A stretch of 46,335 nucleotides of DNA from contig JAQXMV010000059.1 in assembly GCA_029013165.1 (NCBI GenBank), positions 1 through 46,335 on the forward strand. The letters are read 5' to 3'. The notes under the pieces were generated by a model. The model was given only the letters and a program-made list of their open reading frames with translations, ran no database searches and was not told where the DNA came from. Of the stretch, positions 17,327 through 24,979 are shown piece after piece. Both the position numbers and the translations under genes were made by a program. Positions within the stretch are counted from its first letter, which is position 1, and each line of letters begins with the position of its first letter. Source of the DNA: Oscillospiraceae bacterium. Lineage in GTDB: Bacteria > Bacillota > Clostridia > Oscillospirales > Acutalibacteraceae.

Positions 17327-17356
17327 ATTATACCACAACCTGTCATCAATATGCAA
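17327..17356 (-). promoter_or_regulatory. Probable promoter of ymfF-ymfH-topB
   Basis: On the minus strand TATAAT (17327-17332) is perfect; TTGCAT (17351-17356) with an 18-base spacer is a weak -35. The start site would lie about 30 bases before the ymfF-like ATG. Confidence 0.5.
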
Positions 17357-17650
17357 ATTTTTCCTTTGGTCGGTTTTTCGCAACGACTTAAATTAGATTT
17401 TAGGTCGCCGTCTTATATTACCCATGTTGAGAGCCTTTCAGCGGATTTGTATATTGTGTATAGTTTACGGTGCTGAATAGTTGAAATTAAGAAAATAAGA
17501 CGAATTTTCCTCGACATATGGTTAAAATCCACAATGTTAAATTGACCTAATTTTTGTCAAAAAAATGGGCAATATGTGCTGAAAATGACAAAAATGAGAG
17601 GTTAAAAAATAAATTTTTGAAAAATTATATAAAAAATTCCCTCGTTTATA
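17357..17650. other. AT-rich divergent intergenic region, no gene seen
   Basis: This stretch separates two divergent transcripts and has no credible ORF. It holds several GTTAAA motifs (17521, 17536, 17601, and 17681 just beyond the right edge), two of them inside ATGGTTAAA, and an inverted repeat TTGAC-N9-GTCAA (17542-17560). These could be binding sites for the CdaR-like regulator encoded next, but nothing here proves it. Confidence 0.35.
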
Positions 17651-17679
17651 TTGCAAAATGCCGATAAATTGTGTAAAAT
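17651..17679 (+). promoter_or_regulatory. Probable promoter of the CdaR/PucR-type regulator gene
   Basis: TTGCAA (17651-17656), 17-base spacer, TAAAAT (17674-17679). The predicted start lies about 60 bases before the ATG at 17748. Confidence 0.6.
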
Positions 17680-17747
17680 GGTTAAAGTGACGATGGTCAA
17701 AATATCCAAATTGCTCAAGATTATTTGAATTGGAGGGACATTACAAT

Positions 17748-18833
17748 ATGTCTAACAGACTGTTTCAGGGAATTATTCATCAGATGAAGGATGCCATCGA
17801 CCGTACGATCGGCGTTGTGGATAGCACGGGAACAATCGTGTGCTGCAGTGATCTCGGCAGAATCGGGGAAATGAATTTTGTCGACATGAAAGAGGTGCTT
17901 TCAAACGACGATGTCAAAGTCATATCCGGAAAGACCTTTCTTGCCATCGGTTCTCAGAATCATCCCGACAGCGCTATTTTTGTTGACGGAAACGATGACA
18001 ATGCCGCAAGCTATGCCAAGCTGATTGCCATTTCCCTGGGCGGCATCAAGCAGTATTACGATGTCAAATTTGACAGAAGCAACTTTATCAAGAATGTTAT
18101 TCTCGACAATATACTGCCGGGAGATATCTATCTCAAAACCCGTGAACTCGGCTTCAACAACGAGGTTTCACGCTGTGCCCTGCTCATCAGAACGGCAGAG
18201 AGAACCGATGTCTCTGTCAGCGAATCCATTCAGGCTCTTTTCCCGGACAAGAACAAGGACTTTGTCATCAATATCAACGAGACGGATATCGCCCTTGTCA
18301 AGGAGGTTCGCTCCGGCAATGATATCAAGGATCTTGAAAAGCTGGCAAGAAGCATTGTGGATTCCCTCCATACGGAATATTATGTCAATGCCGTCATCGG
18401 TATCGGTACGATTGTCACGGGCATCAAGGATCTGCCCCGTTCCTTCAAGGAGGCACAGATCGCCCTGGAGGTCGGAAAGGTTTTCGACACCGAAAAGACC
18501 ATTGTAACCTACGAGAATCTCGGCATCGCAAGACTGATTTATCAGCTTCCCACAACCCTGTGTGAAATGTTCCTCAAGGAGATCTTCAAGAAAGGCTCCA
18601 TTGTCGGTCTGGATCATGAAACCCTCTTTACCATTCAGAAGTTCTTTGAGAATAACCTCAATGTTTCCGAGACTTCCAGAAAGCTCTTTGTTCACAGAAA
18701 CACCCTCGTCTACAGACTGGAAAAGATCAAAAAGCTCACCGGTCTTGATCTGCGTGAGTTTGACGACGCGATTGTGTTCAAGGTCGCCCTGATGGTTAAG
18801 AAGTATCTGGATGCCAAGCCGGTGAAATATTGA
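17748..18833 (+). CDS. CdaR/PucR-type transcriptional regulator
   Basis: 361 residues from the ATG at 17748, chosen because GGAGGG lies 10 bases before it. The N-terminal ~130 residues (MSNRLFQGIIHQMKDAIDRT, then VVDSTGTIVCCSD) resemble the sugar-diacid-recognition sensor of CdaR. The middle is a degenerate GGDEF-like fold, and the C-terminal 60 residues form a PucR-type helix-turn-helix (NVSETSRKLFVHRNTLVYRL, then EKIKKLTGLDLREFDDA). It is probably cytoplasmic and binds a small ligand. It lies directly upstream of ftsE on the same strand, with a 104-bp hairpin-rich gap. A link to cell division or wall stress is possible from position only; the ligand is unknown. Confidence 0.85.
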   Translation: MSNRLFQGIIHQMKDAIDRTIGVVDSTGTIVCCSDLGRIGEMNFVDMKEVLSNDDVKVISGKTFLAIGSQNHPDSAIFVDGNDDNAASYAKLIAISLGGIKQYYDVKFDRSNFIKNVILDNILPGDIYLKTRELGFNNEVSRCALLIRTAERTDVSVSESIQALFPDKNKDFVININETDIALVKEVRSGNDIKDLEKLARSIVDSLHTEYYVNAVIGIGTIVTGIKDLPRSFKEAQIALEVGKVFDTEKTIVTYENLGIARLIYQLPTTLCEMFLKEIFKKGSIVGLDHETLFTIQKFFENNLNVSETSRKLFVHRNTLVYRLEKIKKLTGLDLREFDDAIVFKVALMVKKYLDAKPVKY

Positions 18834-18845
18834 TAATCGCTTCTT

Positions 18846-18909
18846 CCGGCGCAGCCGGGTGCCATTGCGGCGCTCTGCGCCCGCAGGTCTGCACCGCCGC
18901 AAGGCGGTG
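18846..18909 (+). repeat. Three consecutive GC-rich hairpins before ftsE
   Basis: Three perfect stems follow one another: CCGGC-GCA-GCCGG (18846-18858), GGCGC-TCT-GCGCC (18869-18881) and CACCGCC-GCAA-GGCGGTG (18892-18909). No T-run follows, so this is not a classic terminator. It may be an RNA stability or processing element, or an interspersed repeat of the genome. Confidence 0.5.
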
Positions 18910-18937
18910 ACACAAAATATTAAAGAGAGAGAGAAAT

Positions 18938-19792
18938 ATGATAGAATTTAACGGTGTGTCCATGCGATACAAAACCAACGGCGTTGTCGCTCTGGATAAT
19001 GTCAATGTGAAGATTGACAAGGGCGAGTTCGTTTTTATCGTCGGAGCCTCCGGCGCAGGCAAAAGCTCTTTCCTGAATGTTATTATGGGTCAGGAAAAGG
19101 TGGATGCCGGTTCGGTCATTGTCGGACCATATAATCTCCAGCGCATGAAGCGCAGGGATCTTCCCTATCTGCGCCGTATGCTGGGTATCGTTTTTCAGGA
19201 TTTTCGTCTCATTCCCAAAATGACCGTTTATGATAATATCGCTTTCGCTCTGCGCGTTATCGGCATGAGCGAAAAAAAGATCACGAAAAGAGTGCGTTAT
19301 GTTCTCAAGCTCGTGGATCTTTCCGATAAGCAGAAATGTCTGCCCAATCAGCTTTCCACCGGTGAAAGACAGAGAGTGGCCATTGCCCGCGCTCTGGTCA
19401 ATAATCCCGGCGTCATCATTGCCGATGAGCCCACGGGAAACCTCGACCCGGTGCTTTCCAGTGACATCATGAGTCTTTTTGACAAGATCAATGCGCTGGG
19501 AGCGACGGTTGTGGTGGTTACCCATGACCTGGAGTTGGTGCATCAGTTCGACCACAGAATCGTTACCATTGAAAACGGTAAGATTATTTCCGATGTTCCG
19601 GCACGAAGCAGCGAGCGGATCACACCGCACAGACCGGGACCGATCAAGGCTGTTTCCGGCGAGAAAACGGAAGCTGCTGCTGAAGAGAAAAAAATAAATG
19701 AGCCGGAAAGTGAAAACACATCCGATTCGGATGAGCAGGAAGCTGCTGCGGCAGCATCACAGCAGGAGGATCAGACCAATGGCGAAGAATAA
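18938..19792 (+). CDS. ftsE: Cell division ATP-binding protein FtsE, with an acidic C-terminal tail
   Basis: 284 residues. The ABC ATPase core fills the first ~225: Walker A GASGAGKSS (about residues 37-45), Q-loop VFQDFRLIP, signature LSTGERQRVAIARAL, Walker B VIIADEPTGNLDP, and an H-loop in VVTHDLELV. With FtsX it forms the FtsEX complex that drives peptidoglycan hydrolases at the cell surface. Unlike the usual ~220-230 residue FtsE, this one has an extra tail of about 60 residues after residue ~225, rich in Glu, Ala, Ser and Gln (ending in ..QQEDQTNGEE). The 3' end overlaps the ftsX start by 14 bases, so translation is coupled. Confidence 0.94.
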   Translation: MIEFNGVSMRYKTNGVVALDNVNVKIDKGEFVFIVGASGAGKSSFLNVIMGQEKVDAGSVIVGPYNLQRMKRRDLPYLRRMLGIVFQDFRLIPKMTVYDNIAFALRVIGMSEKKITKRVRYVLKLVDLSDKQKCLPNQLSTGERQRVAIARALVNNPGVIIADEPTGNLDPVLSSDIMSLFDKINALGATVVVVTHDLELVHQFDHRIVTIENGKIISDVPARSSERITPHRPGPIKAVSGEKTEAAAEEKKINEPESENTSDSDEQEAAAAASQQEDQTNGEE

Positions 19793-20726
19793 AAAAAATA
19801 AGCGTAAGTCTTCCGGCGGCCTGAACACCGGCTATCTGACGAGAATGGGTTTGCACAATCTTGTTGCCAACCGCAGTATGTCACTTTCGTCCATCAGTGT
19901 TCTGACGGCGTGTCTGCTGCTGATCGGCATTTCGCTGATTTTGCTGCTGAATATCCGTACTCTTGTCAAGGATGTTGAAAATCAGAATGTCGTGGTGGCT
20001 TTTGTCAAGGATGACATCGGAGATGAAGCCGTCGCCAAGGTGGGGGCCGATCTTTCCGCACTGCCCAATGTTGTGGGCGTTGAATTTGTATCCAAGGAAG
20101 AGGGCTATGCTCAGCAGCTGGAGGAATTCGGCGTTGAGCAGGGACTCTTCGATGATGTTATAGAAAATCCGCTTCCTCATTCCTATCGGATTTCCGTGAG
20201 TAATCTGGAGGATTTCAACACGACCCTCGCCGCCATCGAAGCGGTGGAAAATGTGGAATCGGTGAGAGAAAGTCAGGAACTGGTCAATCAGATTTCTACT
20301 CTGCAGAGCTCCGTGACGGCGATCTGTCTTGTTCTGGTCATTGTGCTCGGACTGGTCTCTCTGTTCATTATTTCCAACACCATTCGTATCACCATGGTTT
20401 CCAGAAAGATCGACATACAGGTTATGAAGAGCGTCGGCGCCACCAATCTTTTCATCTGCTGGCCCTTTATGATCGAGGGTGTTGCCATCGGACTGATTGC
20501 CGGTATCATCGCTTTGGGTATCACGATTGCGTTCCAGTACCTGGAGGGCAACGCACTGCAGTCCCTTTTTGCCATGTTCGGCTCTCATGTGGTGACCATT
20601 ATGGAGTATCTGCCGATTCTCATTGTCGGATATCTGTTCTCGGGTATCGTTATCGGCTCTCTGGGCAGTGTTGTTTCCATCAGAAAATATTTGAAAAAAG
20701 AGGGCAGCGAGGCCAACGATCTTTGA
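19779..20726 (+). CDS. ftsX: Cell division membrane protein FtsX
   Basis: 315 residues from MAKNKKNKRKSSGG. The ATG at 19779 lies inside the ftsE tail and follows AGGAGGA (19764-19770); an upstream start in the same frame has no ribosome binding site. A basic cytoplasmic N-terminus is followed by TM1 (about 40-62), an extracellular loop of ~140 residues that normally binds the hydrolase partner, and three more TM segments after residue ~185 (MacB/FtsX fold). It senses or transmits FtsE ATP hydrolysis to outside enzymes; the two coiled-coil M23 proteins encoded next are the natural partners. Confidence 0.94.
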   Translation: MAKNKKNKRKSSGGLNTGYLTRMGLHNLVANRSMSLSSISVLTACLLLIGISLILLLNIRTLVKDVENQNVVVAFVKDDIGDEAVAKVGADLSALPNVVGVEFVSKEEGYAQQLEEFGVEQGLFDDVIENPLPHSYRISVSNLEDFNTTLAAIEAVENVESVRESQELVNQISTLQSSVTAICLVLVIVLGLVSLFIISNTIRITMVSRKIDIQVMKSVGATNLFICWPFMIEGVAIGLIAGIIALGITIAFQYLEGNALQSLFAMFGSHVVTIMEYLPILIVGYLFSGIVIGSLGSVVSIRKYLKKEGSEANDL

Positions 20727-20834
20727 TTTTTGTTTTGCCGGCGGGCATAATTCCTGAATTATGCCCGTACAGCTTTGTTACCATTCAGCAGCGGATGTTC
20801 ATTTTGTCCGCTTGCCAATAAGGGGGAGTATACA

Positions 20835-22202
20835 GTGAAAATAAAGATCATCTCTTTCCTTTTGTGTGTGAGCCTGACGGTTTCATGCCTTGTTTTCTCC
20901 TGCCCGCCGCTTTCTGCGCGGGCTGCCACCAAAAGTGAGCTTGAGGCTCAGATTGAAGAATATAACGCCAAAATCGAGGCAAACAAGAAGAAACTCGAGG
21001 AGCTGAAAAACCAAAAGGAAAAACAGCAGGAATACCTTGAGACGCTGGAAAAACAGATCGCTGACACCAAGGCTAAGGCGCAGGCCTATCAGACAGAGAT
21101 CAATCTGATCGACGGTGAGATTGATGCCCTCAACGCCAAGCTCAAGCAGATCAGCAATGAGATTTCCATTATCAACGAAAAGATTACGGCAACGAAAAAG
21201 ACGATTGCCGAAACACAGCAGGATATCGACGACTCTGCCGAAAGTATGTCGGCCCGTCTGCGAGCCGCCTATATGAAAGGCAGTGAATCCACGCTTAAGA
21301 TCCTCATGGGTGCCGATTCCCTTGCCGGCTTCATGACGCGCCTGGAGATGATCAAGCGAACCTCCGAAAAGGACAAGGAGACCATCAAGGCCTTTGAGGC
21401 CAAGGTGAAGAAGCTGGAGGCAGAGAAAAAGGCGCTGGAGGAAAGCAAGACGGAGCTCACTGCCAAAAAAACAGAGCAGGAGCAGAAAAAGACCGAGCTT
21501 GTGGAGAAAAAAACCGAGCTGAAAAAGAGAAAGCAGGAGCACGATAATGTCCGCGCCGCACTGGAAAAGAACTATGCGGAAATCGAAAGCTATGTTTCCA
21601 GTCTTGATAAGTCAAGCAGTGCTTATAAGAATTATATCAGTCAGCTTGAAAACGAAAAGAAACAGGCCAATGCGGAGATTGACCGCATCATCAGTCAGTA
21701 TTATGCCACCTCCCAAAAGCCGTCCACGACAAACGGTGCGTCCGGCACGAACACGGGAAACGGCGGCGGTTCCTATAACACCGGTGAAAGCTGGGCATGG
21801 CCTTTAGGAACCAGATGGTGCTATATCAGCAGTAAATACGGTTACCGCGACGCCAGCATTTCCGGCTGGTCCTTCCACGGCGGCATCGACATCGCCGGCG
21901 GCAACGGCCAGCTTTACGGCGCGCCGGTTTACGCCACCCGTTCCGGCAGAGTCATTACGGCCGTGACCAGCGACAGAGGCTACGGCATTTATGTCATCAT
22001 CGACCACGGCGACGGTTATTCAAGCCTTTACGGCCACATGTCTGTCCGCTATGTCAGCACCGGCGACAGCGTCAGCAAGGGTCAGATGATTGGCCGCGTG
22101 GGTGATACGGGAAATTCAAAGGGCGCCCATCTGCATTTTGAGGTCAGATATTACGGCGAAAAGAAGAATCCCCTGAATTATGTGAAGAATCCGAACGGAT
22201 AA
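20835..22202 (+). CDS. Secreted coiled-coil M23 peptidoglycan endopeptidase (PcsB/EnvC-like), copy 1
   Basis: 455 residues from a GTG at 20835, preceded by AGGGGGAG. A signal peptide covers about residues 1-32 (cleavage near ARAA-TK). Residues ~33-285 form a long coiled coil with the PcsB-type segment RLRAAYMKGSESTLKILMGA and MTRLEMIKR, the part that docks on FtsX in related systems. A Ser/Gly/Asn linker leads to a C-terminal LytM/M23 domain (about 325-455) with an intact HxxxD zinc motif (HGGID) and HLHFE, so it should cleave peptidoglycan cross-links itself. It follows ftsX by 108 bases. A close paralog starts 14 bases after the stop. Confidence 0.93.
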   Translation: MKIKIISFLLCVSLTVSCLVFSCPPLSARAATKSELEAQIEEYNAKIEANKKKLEELKNQKEKQQEYLETLEKQIADTKAKAQAYQTEINLIDGEIDALNAKLKQISNEISIINEKITATKKTIAETQQDIDDSAESMSARLRAAYMKGSESTLKILMGADSLAGFMTRLEMIKRTSEKDKETIKAFEAKVKKLEAEKKALEESKTELTAKKTEQEQKKTELVEKKTELKKRKQEHDNVRAALEKNYAEIESYVSSLDKSSSAYKNYISQLENEKKQANAEIDRIISQYYATSQKPSTTNGASGTNTGNGGGSYNTGESWAWPLGTRWCYISSKYGYRDASISGWSFHGGIDIAGGNGQLYGAPVYATRSGRVITAVTSDRGYGIYVIIDHGDGYSSLYGHMSVRYVSTGDSVSKGQMIGRVGDTGNSKGAHLHFEVRYYGEKKNPLNYVKNPNG

Positions 22203-22216
22203 GGAGTGAGTTTTCG

Positions 22217-23614
22217 GTGAAAAAGAGAATACTATGTATTTTGCTGTGTTTCACCGTGGTGATCGCATCGCTGACCCTCGTCAGACCGCAGTTGACTGCT
22301 TCGGCGGCAACGAAAAGTGAACTGGAAGATAAAATCGACGAGATTGACGATGAGATCGCAGCAAACAAAAAGAAGCTCGAAGAGCTGAAAAACAAAAAGG
22401 AAGCGCAAAAAGAATATCTTGATACCCTCAAGAGCCAGATCGACGCTGTGGAAAGCAAGGCGACCAACCTGAAAACGCAGACCCAGGTGATCGACAAGGA
22501 AATTGACGCCCTTGATGTTCAGCTCAAACAGCTCGGCAGTGAAATCTTCATTATTGAGGAAAACATTACCAAAACACAAAACAGTATCAAAACTACCCAA
22601 AAAAACATCGAGGAGTCGAGCGATTTGCTGGCGGCCCGACTTCGCGCGGCATATATCGGCGGAAATGAGTCAACACTGAAAATACTCATGGGCTCCGATT
22701 CTCTTGCCACTTTCCTGACGCGCCTGGAAATGATGAAGCGCGTTTCCGAGAATGACAAAAAGATCATCAACGACTTTAAGGAAAAGGTGGAAAAGCTCAA
22801 GAAAGAGAAAGCGGAGCTGGAAGCGGACAAAGCAGAGCTTGCCAGCAAAAAAAGCGAAGTTGACATCAAAAAAGATGAAAAGGTCACCACCAAAAATGAG
22901 CTGACCGCCAAGCAAAAGGAATATAAGCAGACGGTGACAGAGCTCGAGAGCAAATACGCCGAGATCGAAGAATATATCGAGAAGATCGACAAGTCCAGTG
23001 CTGCCTATAAGGCTTATATTTCCGAGCTGGAGCAGGAAAGAAAAGCGGCGGACGCCGAGATCGACCGGATCCTCAGTGAGTATTACGCCACCTCGAAAAA
23101 GCCCTCCACCACACTCAGCGGCGCCAACGCCAATCCCACCACCCAGCCCGGTTCCTCCTCAGGTGGCTCCTCGTCGGGATCCTCTGCCGATTCCTCTTAT
23201 AACAGCTCGGCAAGCTGGGCATGGCCCCTGGGCAATGCCTCCTGCTATATCAGCAGTCCCTACGGCTACCGAAGCGCCAGCATTTCCGGCTGGTCCTTCC
23301 ACGGCGGTACCGATATCACCGGCGGCGGAATTCACGGCAAGGGTGTTTATGCCTCTCGTGCCGGCAGGGTCATTACGGCTGTTACCAGCAACAGCGGTTA
23401 CGGAATCTATGTGCTGATTGATCACGGAGACGGCTATTCCAGTCTCTACGCTCATATGTCCGCGCGCTATGTCAGCGCCGGCGACACGGTCAGCAAAGGA
23501 CAGATGATCGGCCGGGTCGGTTCCACGGGCAACTCCACCGGACCGCATCTTCATTTTGAGATACGCTATTACGGCGAAAAGAAAGATCCGATGAACTATG
23601 TCAAAAAGCCGTGA
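22217..23614 (+). CDS. Secreted coiled-coil M23 peptidoglycan endopeptidase (PcsB/EnvC-like), copy 2
   Basis: 465 residues, GTG start after AAGGAGTGAG. It has the same plan as its neighbour: signal peptide (about 1-31), coiled coil with RLRAAYIGGNESTLKILMGS and LTRLEMMKR, a Ser/Gly/Thr linker with Asn/Pro (residues ~300-330), and a C-terminal M23 domain with HGGTD and HLHFE intact. The M23 domains are far more similar than the coiled coils, consistent with tandem duplication followed by divergence of the docking region. Together with ftsEX this looks like a daughter-cell separation module. Both copies appear catalytically competent, unlike E. coli EnvC, which is an activator without zinc ligands. 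Confidence 0.93.
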   Translation: MKKRILCILLCFTVVIASLTLVRPQLTASAATKSELEDKIDEIDDEIAANKKKLEELKNKKEAQKEYLDTLKSQIDAVESKATNLKTQTQVIDKEIDALDVQLKQLGSEIFIIEENITKTQNSIKTTQKNIEESSDLLAARLRAAYIGGNESTLKILMGSDSLATFLTRLEMMKRVSENDKKIINDFKEKVEKLKKEKAELEADKAELASKKSEVDIKKDEKVTTKNELTAKQKEYKQTVTELESKYAEIEEYIEKIDKSSAAYKAYISELEQERKAADAEIDRILSEYYATSKKPSTTLSGANANPTTQPGSSSGGSSSGSSADSSYNSSASWAWPLGNASCYISSPYGYRSASISGWSFHGGTDITGGGIHGKGVYASRAGRVITAVTSNSGYGIYVLIDHGDGYSSLYAHMSARYVSAGDTVSKGQMIGRVGSTGNSTGPHLHFEIRYYGEKKDPMNYVKKP

Positions 23615-23642
23615 TAAGACACCGAGACCCGGAGAAAGCAGT

Positions 23643-23671
23643 TTGCTTTTCTCAGAAGTTTAAAGTATAGT
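23643..23671 (+). promoter_or_regulatory. Possible promoter of the S41-like gene
   Basis: TTGCTT (23643-23648), 17-base spacer, TATAGT (23666-23671). It is weak but correctly placed, so the S41-like gene may be expressed apart from the M23 genes. Confidence 0.4.
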
Positions 23672-23681
23672 AATCAGTTTT

Positions 23682-23708
23682 GAGAGGTATAGTTTTCCTA
23701 TCCCTCTC
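23682..23708 (+). other. Hairpin in the S41-like leader
   Basis: GAGAGGTATAG (23682-23692) pairs at 10 of 11 positions with CTATCCCTCTC (23698-23708) over a loop of 5. No T-run follows. It sits just downstream of the possible promoter and may be a stability or control element. Confidence 0.4.
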
Positions 23709-23763
23709 ATACTGTGTTTTATGCCGGTTCAGCATGAAAAGCATAGGCTTGAAAGGGAGTGGT

Positions 23764-24942
23764 ATGAGAATGCACAAGAAAGTATCTCTCGGTCTGACCA
23801 TCGGTCTGATCATCATTTTCTGCGCGCTGACAGCCGCAGGCACCACTGCTGTGATCACGAAAAAATACAACACCATCCTCGGCGGTATTCCGCAGAGAAT
23901 GAAACAATATGAAATCCTCGATGAAGTCATCGAAACTTTAGAGAAAAGCGGCAGCTACGAAGAAAATCTTCGTTTCGGTTCTGCGGCGGCAAAGGCCTTT
24001 GTTGCCGGATTGGACGGAAGCGAATATCTGACTGCCGATGAATACAGAGCCTATCGGCAGAGTGTCAGCGGAAAAATGACCGGGATCGGTGTGAAATATA
24101 TCCGCGGCAACAAGGGCACGATCAAAATTACTGCCGTCAGTCCCGGCTCTCCTGCGGAAAGCGCAGGACTGAAAAAAAATGATGTGATTGTCGCCTTTGA
24201 CGGGATCAAGATCACAGAAAAGAATTACGCTGAAATGTCAGCCAAGCTCACTGATGACAAGCTCTCTCAGCTGAGTCTGATCTATGAAAGAGACGGCAGG
24301 GAGAAAAGTCTCACGCTGCCCATGGGATATGAGGCGCAGTCCGTGTCAACTGGCGTCTACGAAAATGTGGGTTATATTGCTGTCAGCGGTTTTTATACCG
24401 GCACACCGGCCAAAATCTCGGAAGCACTGGAGAGCTTTACGCTTTCCGGGGTCGCCGCTGTTGTTCTTGATCTGCGGGGAAATGACGGTGAAAACTGCGA
24501 TATTGCCGTTGAGGCGCTGGATCTTTTTGTGCCGATGTCCGCCACGGACAGACCGGCCGTCAAGGCCGTCGATGCCAAGGGTAAGACCGTCAAGGAGTAT
24601 TCCACGGCGTCGGGAGAGATCAATTTGCCGCTGGGGGTACTGATCGACGCGGAAACCGCCTGTGCGGCGGAGGTTTTTGCCGCCTCGCTTCGCGATTTCG
24701 GCAAGGCGGAGATCTTCGGCGGTGAGAACAGTGCCGGCAACAGCCGTTATCTGCGTGATTTTGAGCTTTCCGACGGTTCGGGACTGATCCTGAACCTGGG
24801 CTCTCTGGTACCCATGGGAGGCGAAAGCTATGATTCCGTGGGAATCACACCGGATTATACAATAAAAGATGCCGAAAAAGCGGCAATATTCAAAGAGGAC
24901 AGACTCTTTCTTTACGCCGTGTCCGTTCTGACGCGGCAGTGA
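23764..24942 (+). CDS. S41/PDZ peptidase homolog (CtpA-like) with lost catalytic dyad
   Basis: 392 residues from the ATG at 23764, behind AAAGGGAG. One TM or signal anchor (about 5-28) is followed by a helical segment, a PDZ domain (about 100-178, GIGVKYIRGN, then VSPGSPAESAGLKKNDVIVAFDG) and an S41 core (about 195-385). The core fold is clear (VVLDLRGNDGENCDIAVEAL, AAEVFAASLRDFGKAEIFGGE), but where active CtpA/Prc enzymes have SASASE with the middle serine as nucleophile, this has TACAAE, with Cys300 at that place, and the catalytic lysine of the GKG motif is replaced (SAGNS, Asn326). It is therefore probably not a normal Ser/Lys protease. It may act as a scaffold or adaptor for the M23 hydrolases next door, as CTP proteases do elsewhere. 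Confidence 0.85.
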   Translation: MRMHKKVSLGLTIGLIIIFCALTAAGTTAVITKKYNTILGGIPQRMKQYEILDEVIETLEKSGSYEENLRFGSAAAKAFVAGLDGSEYLTADEYRAYRQSVSGKMTGIGVKYIRGNKGTIKITAVSPGSPAESAGLKKNDVIVAFDGIKITEKNYAEMSAKLTDDKLSQLSLIYERDGREKSLTLPMGYEAQSVSTGVYENVGYIAVSGFYTGTPAKISEALESFTLSGVAAVVLDLRGNDGENCDIAVEALDLFVPMSATDRPAVKAVDAKGKTVKEYSTASGEINLPLGVLIDAETACAAEVFAASLRDFGKAEIFGGENSAGNSRYLRDFELSDGSGLILNLGSLVPMGGESYDSVGITPDYTIKDAEKAAIFKEDRLFLYAVSVLTRQ

Positions 24943-24979
24943 GGTTTGCATAAAAAATATCGGAAAGGAGAGATGAACC

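Noticed and set aside
20950..23100. DNA-level tandem repeat covering the two M23 genes
   Set aside because: The similarity is between two full genes (paralogy), strongest in the C-terminal domains; it is not a short repeat array or CRISPR.
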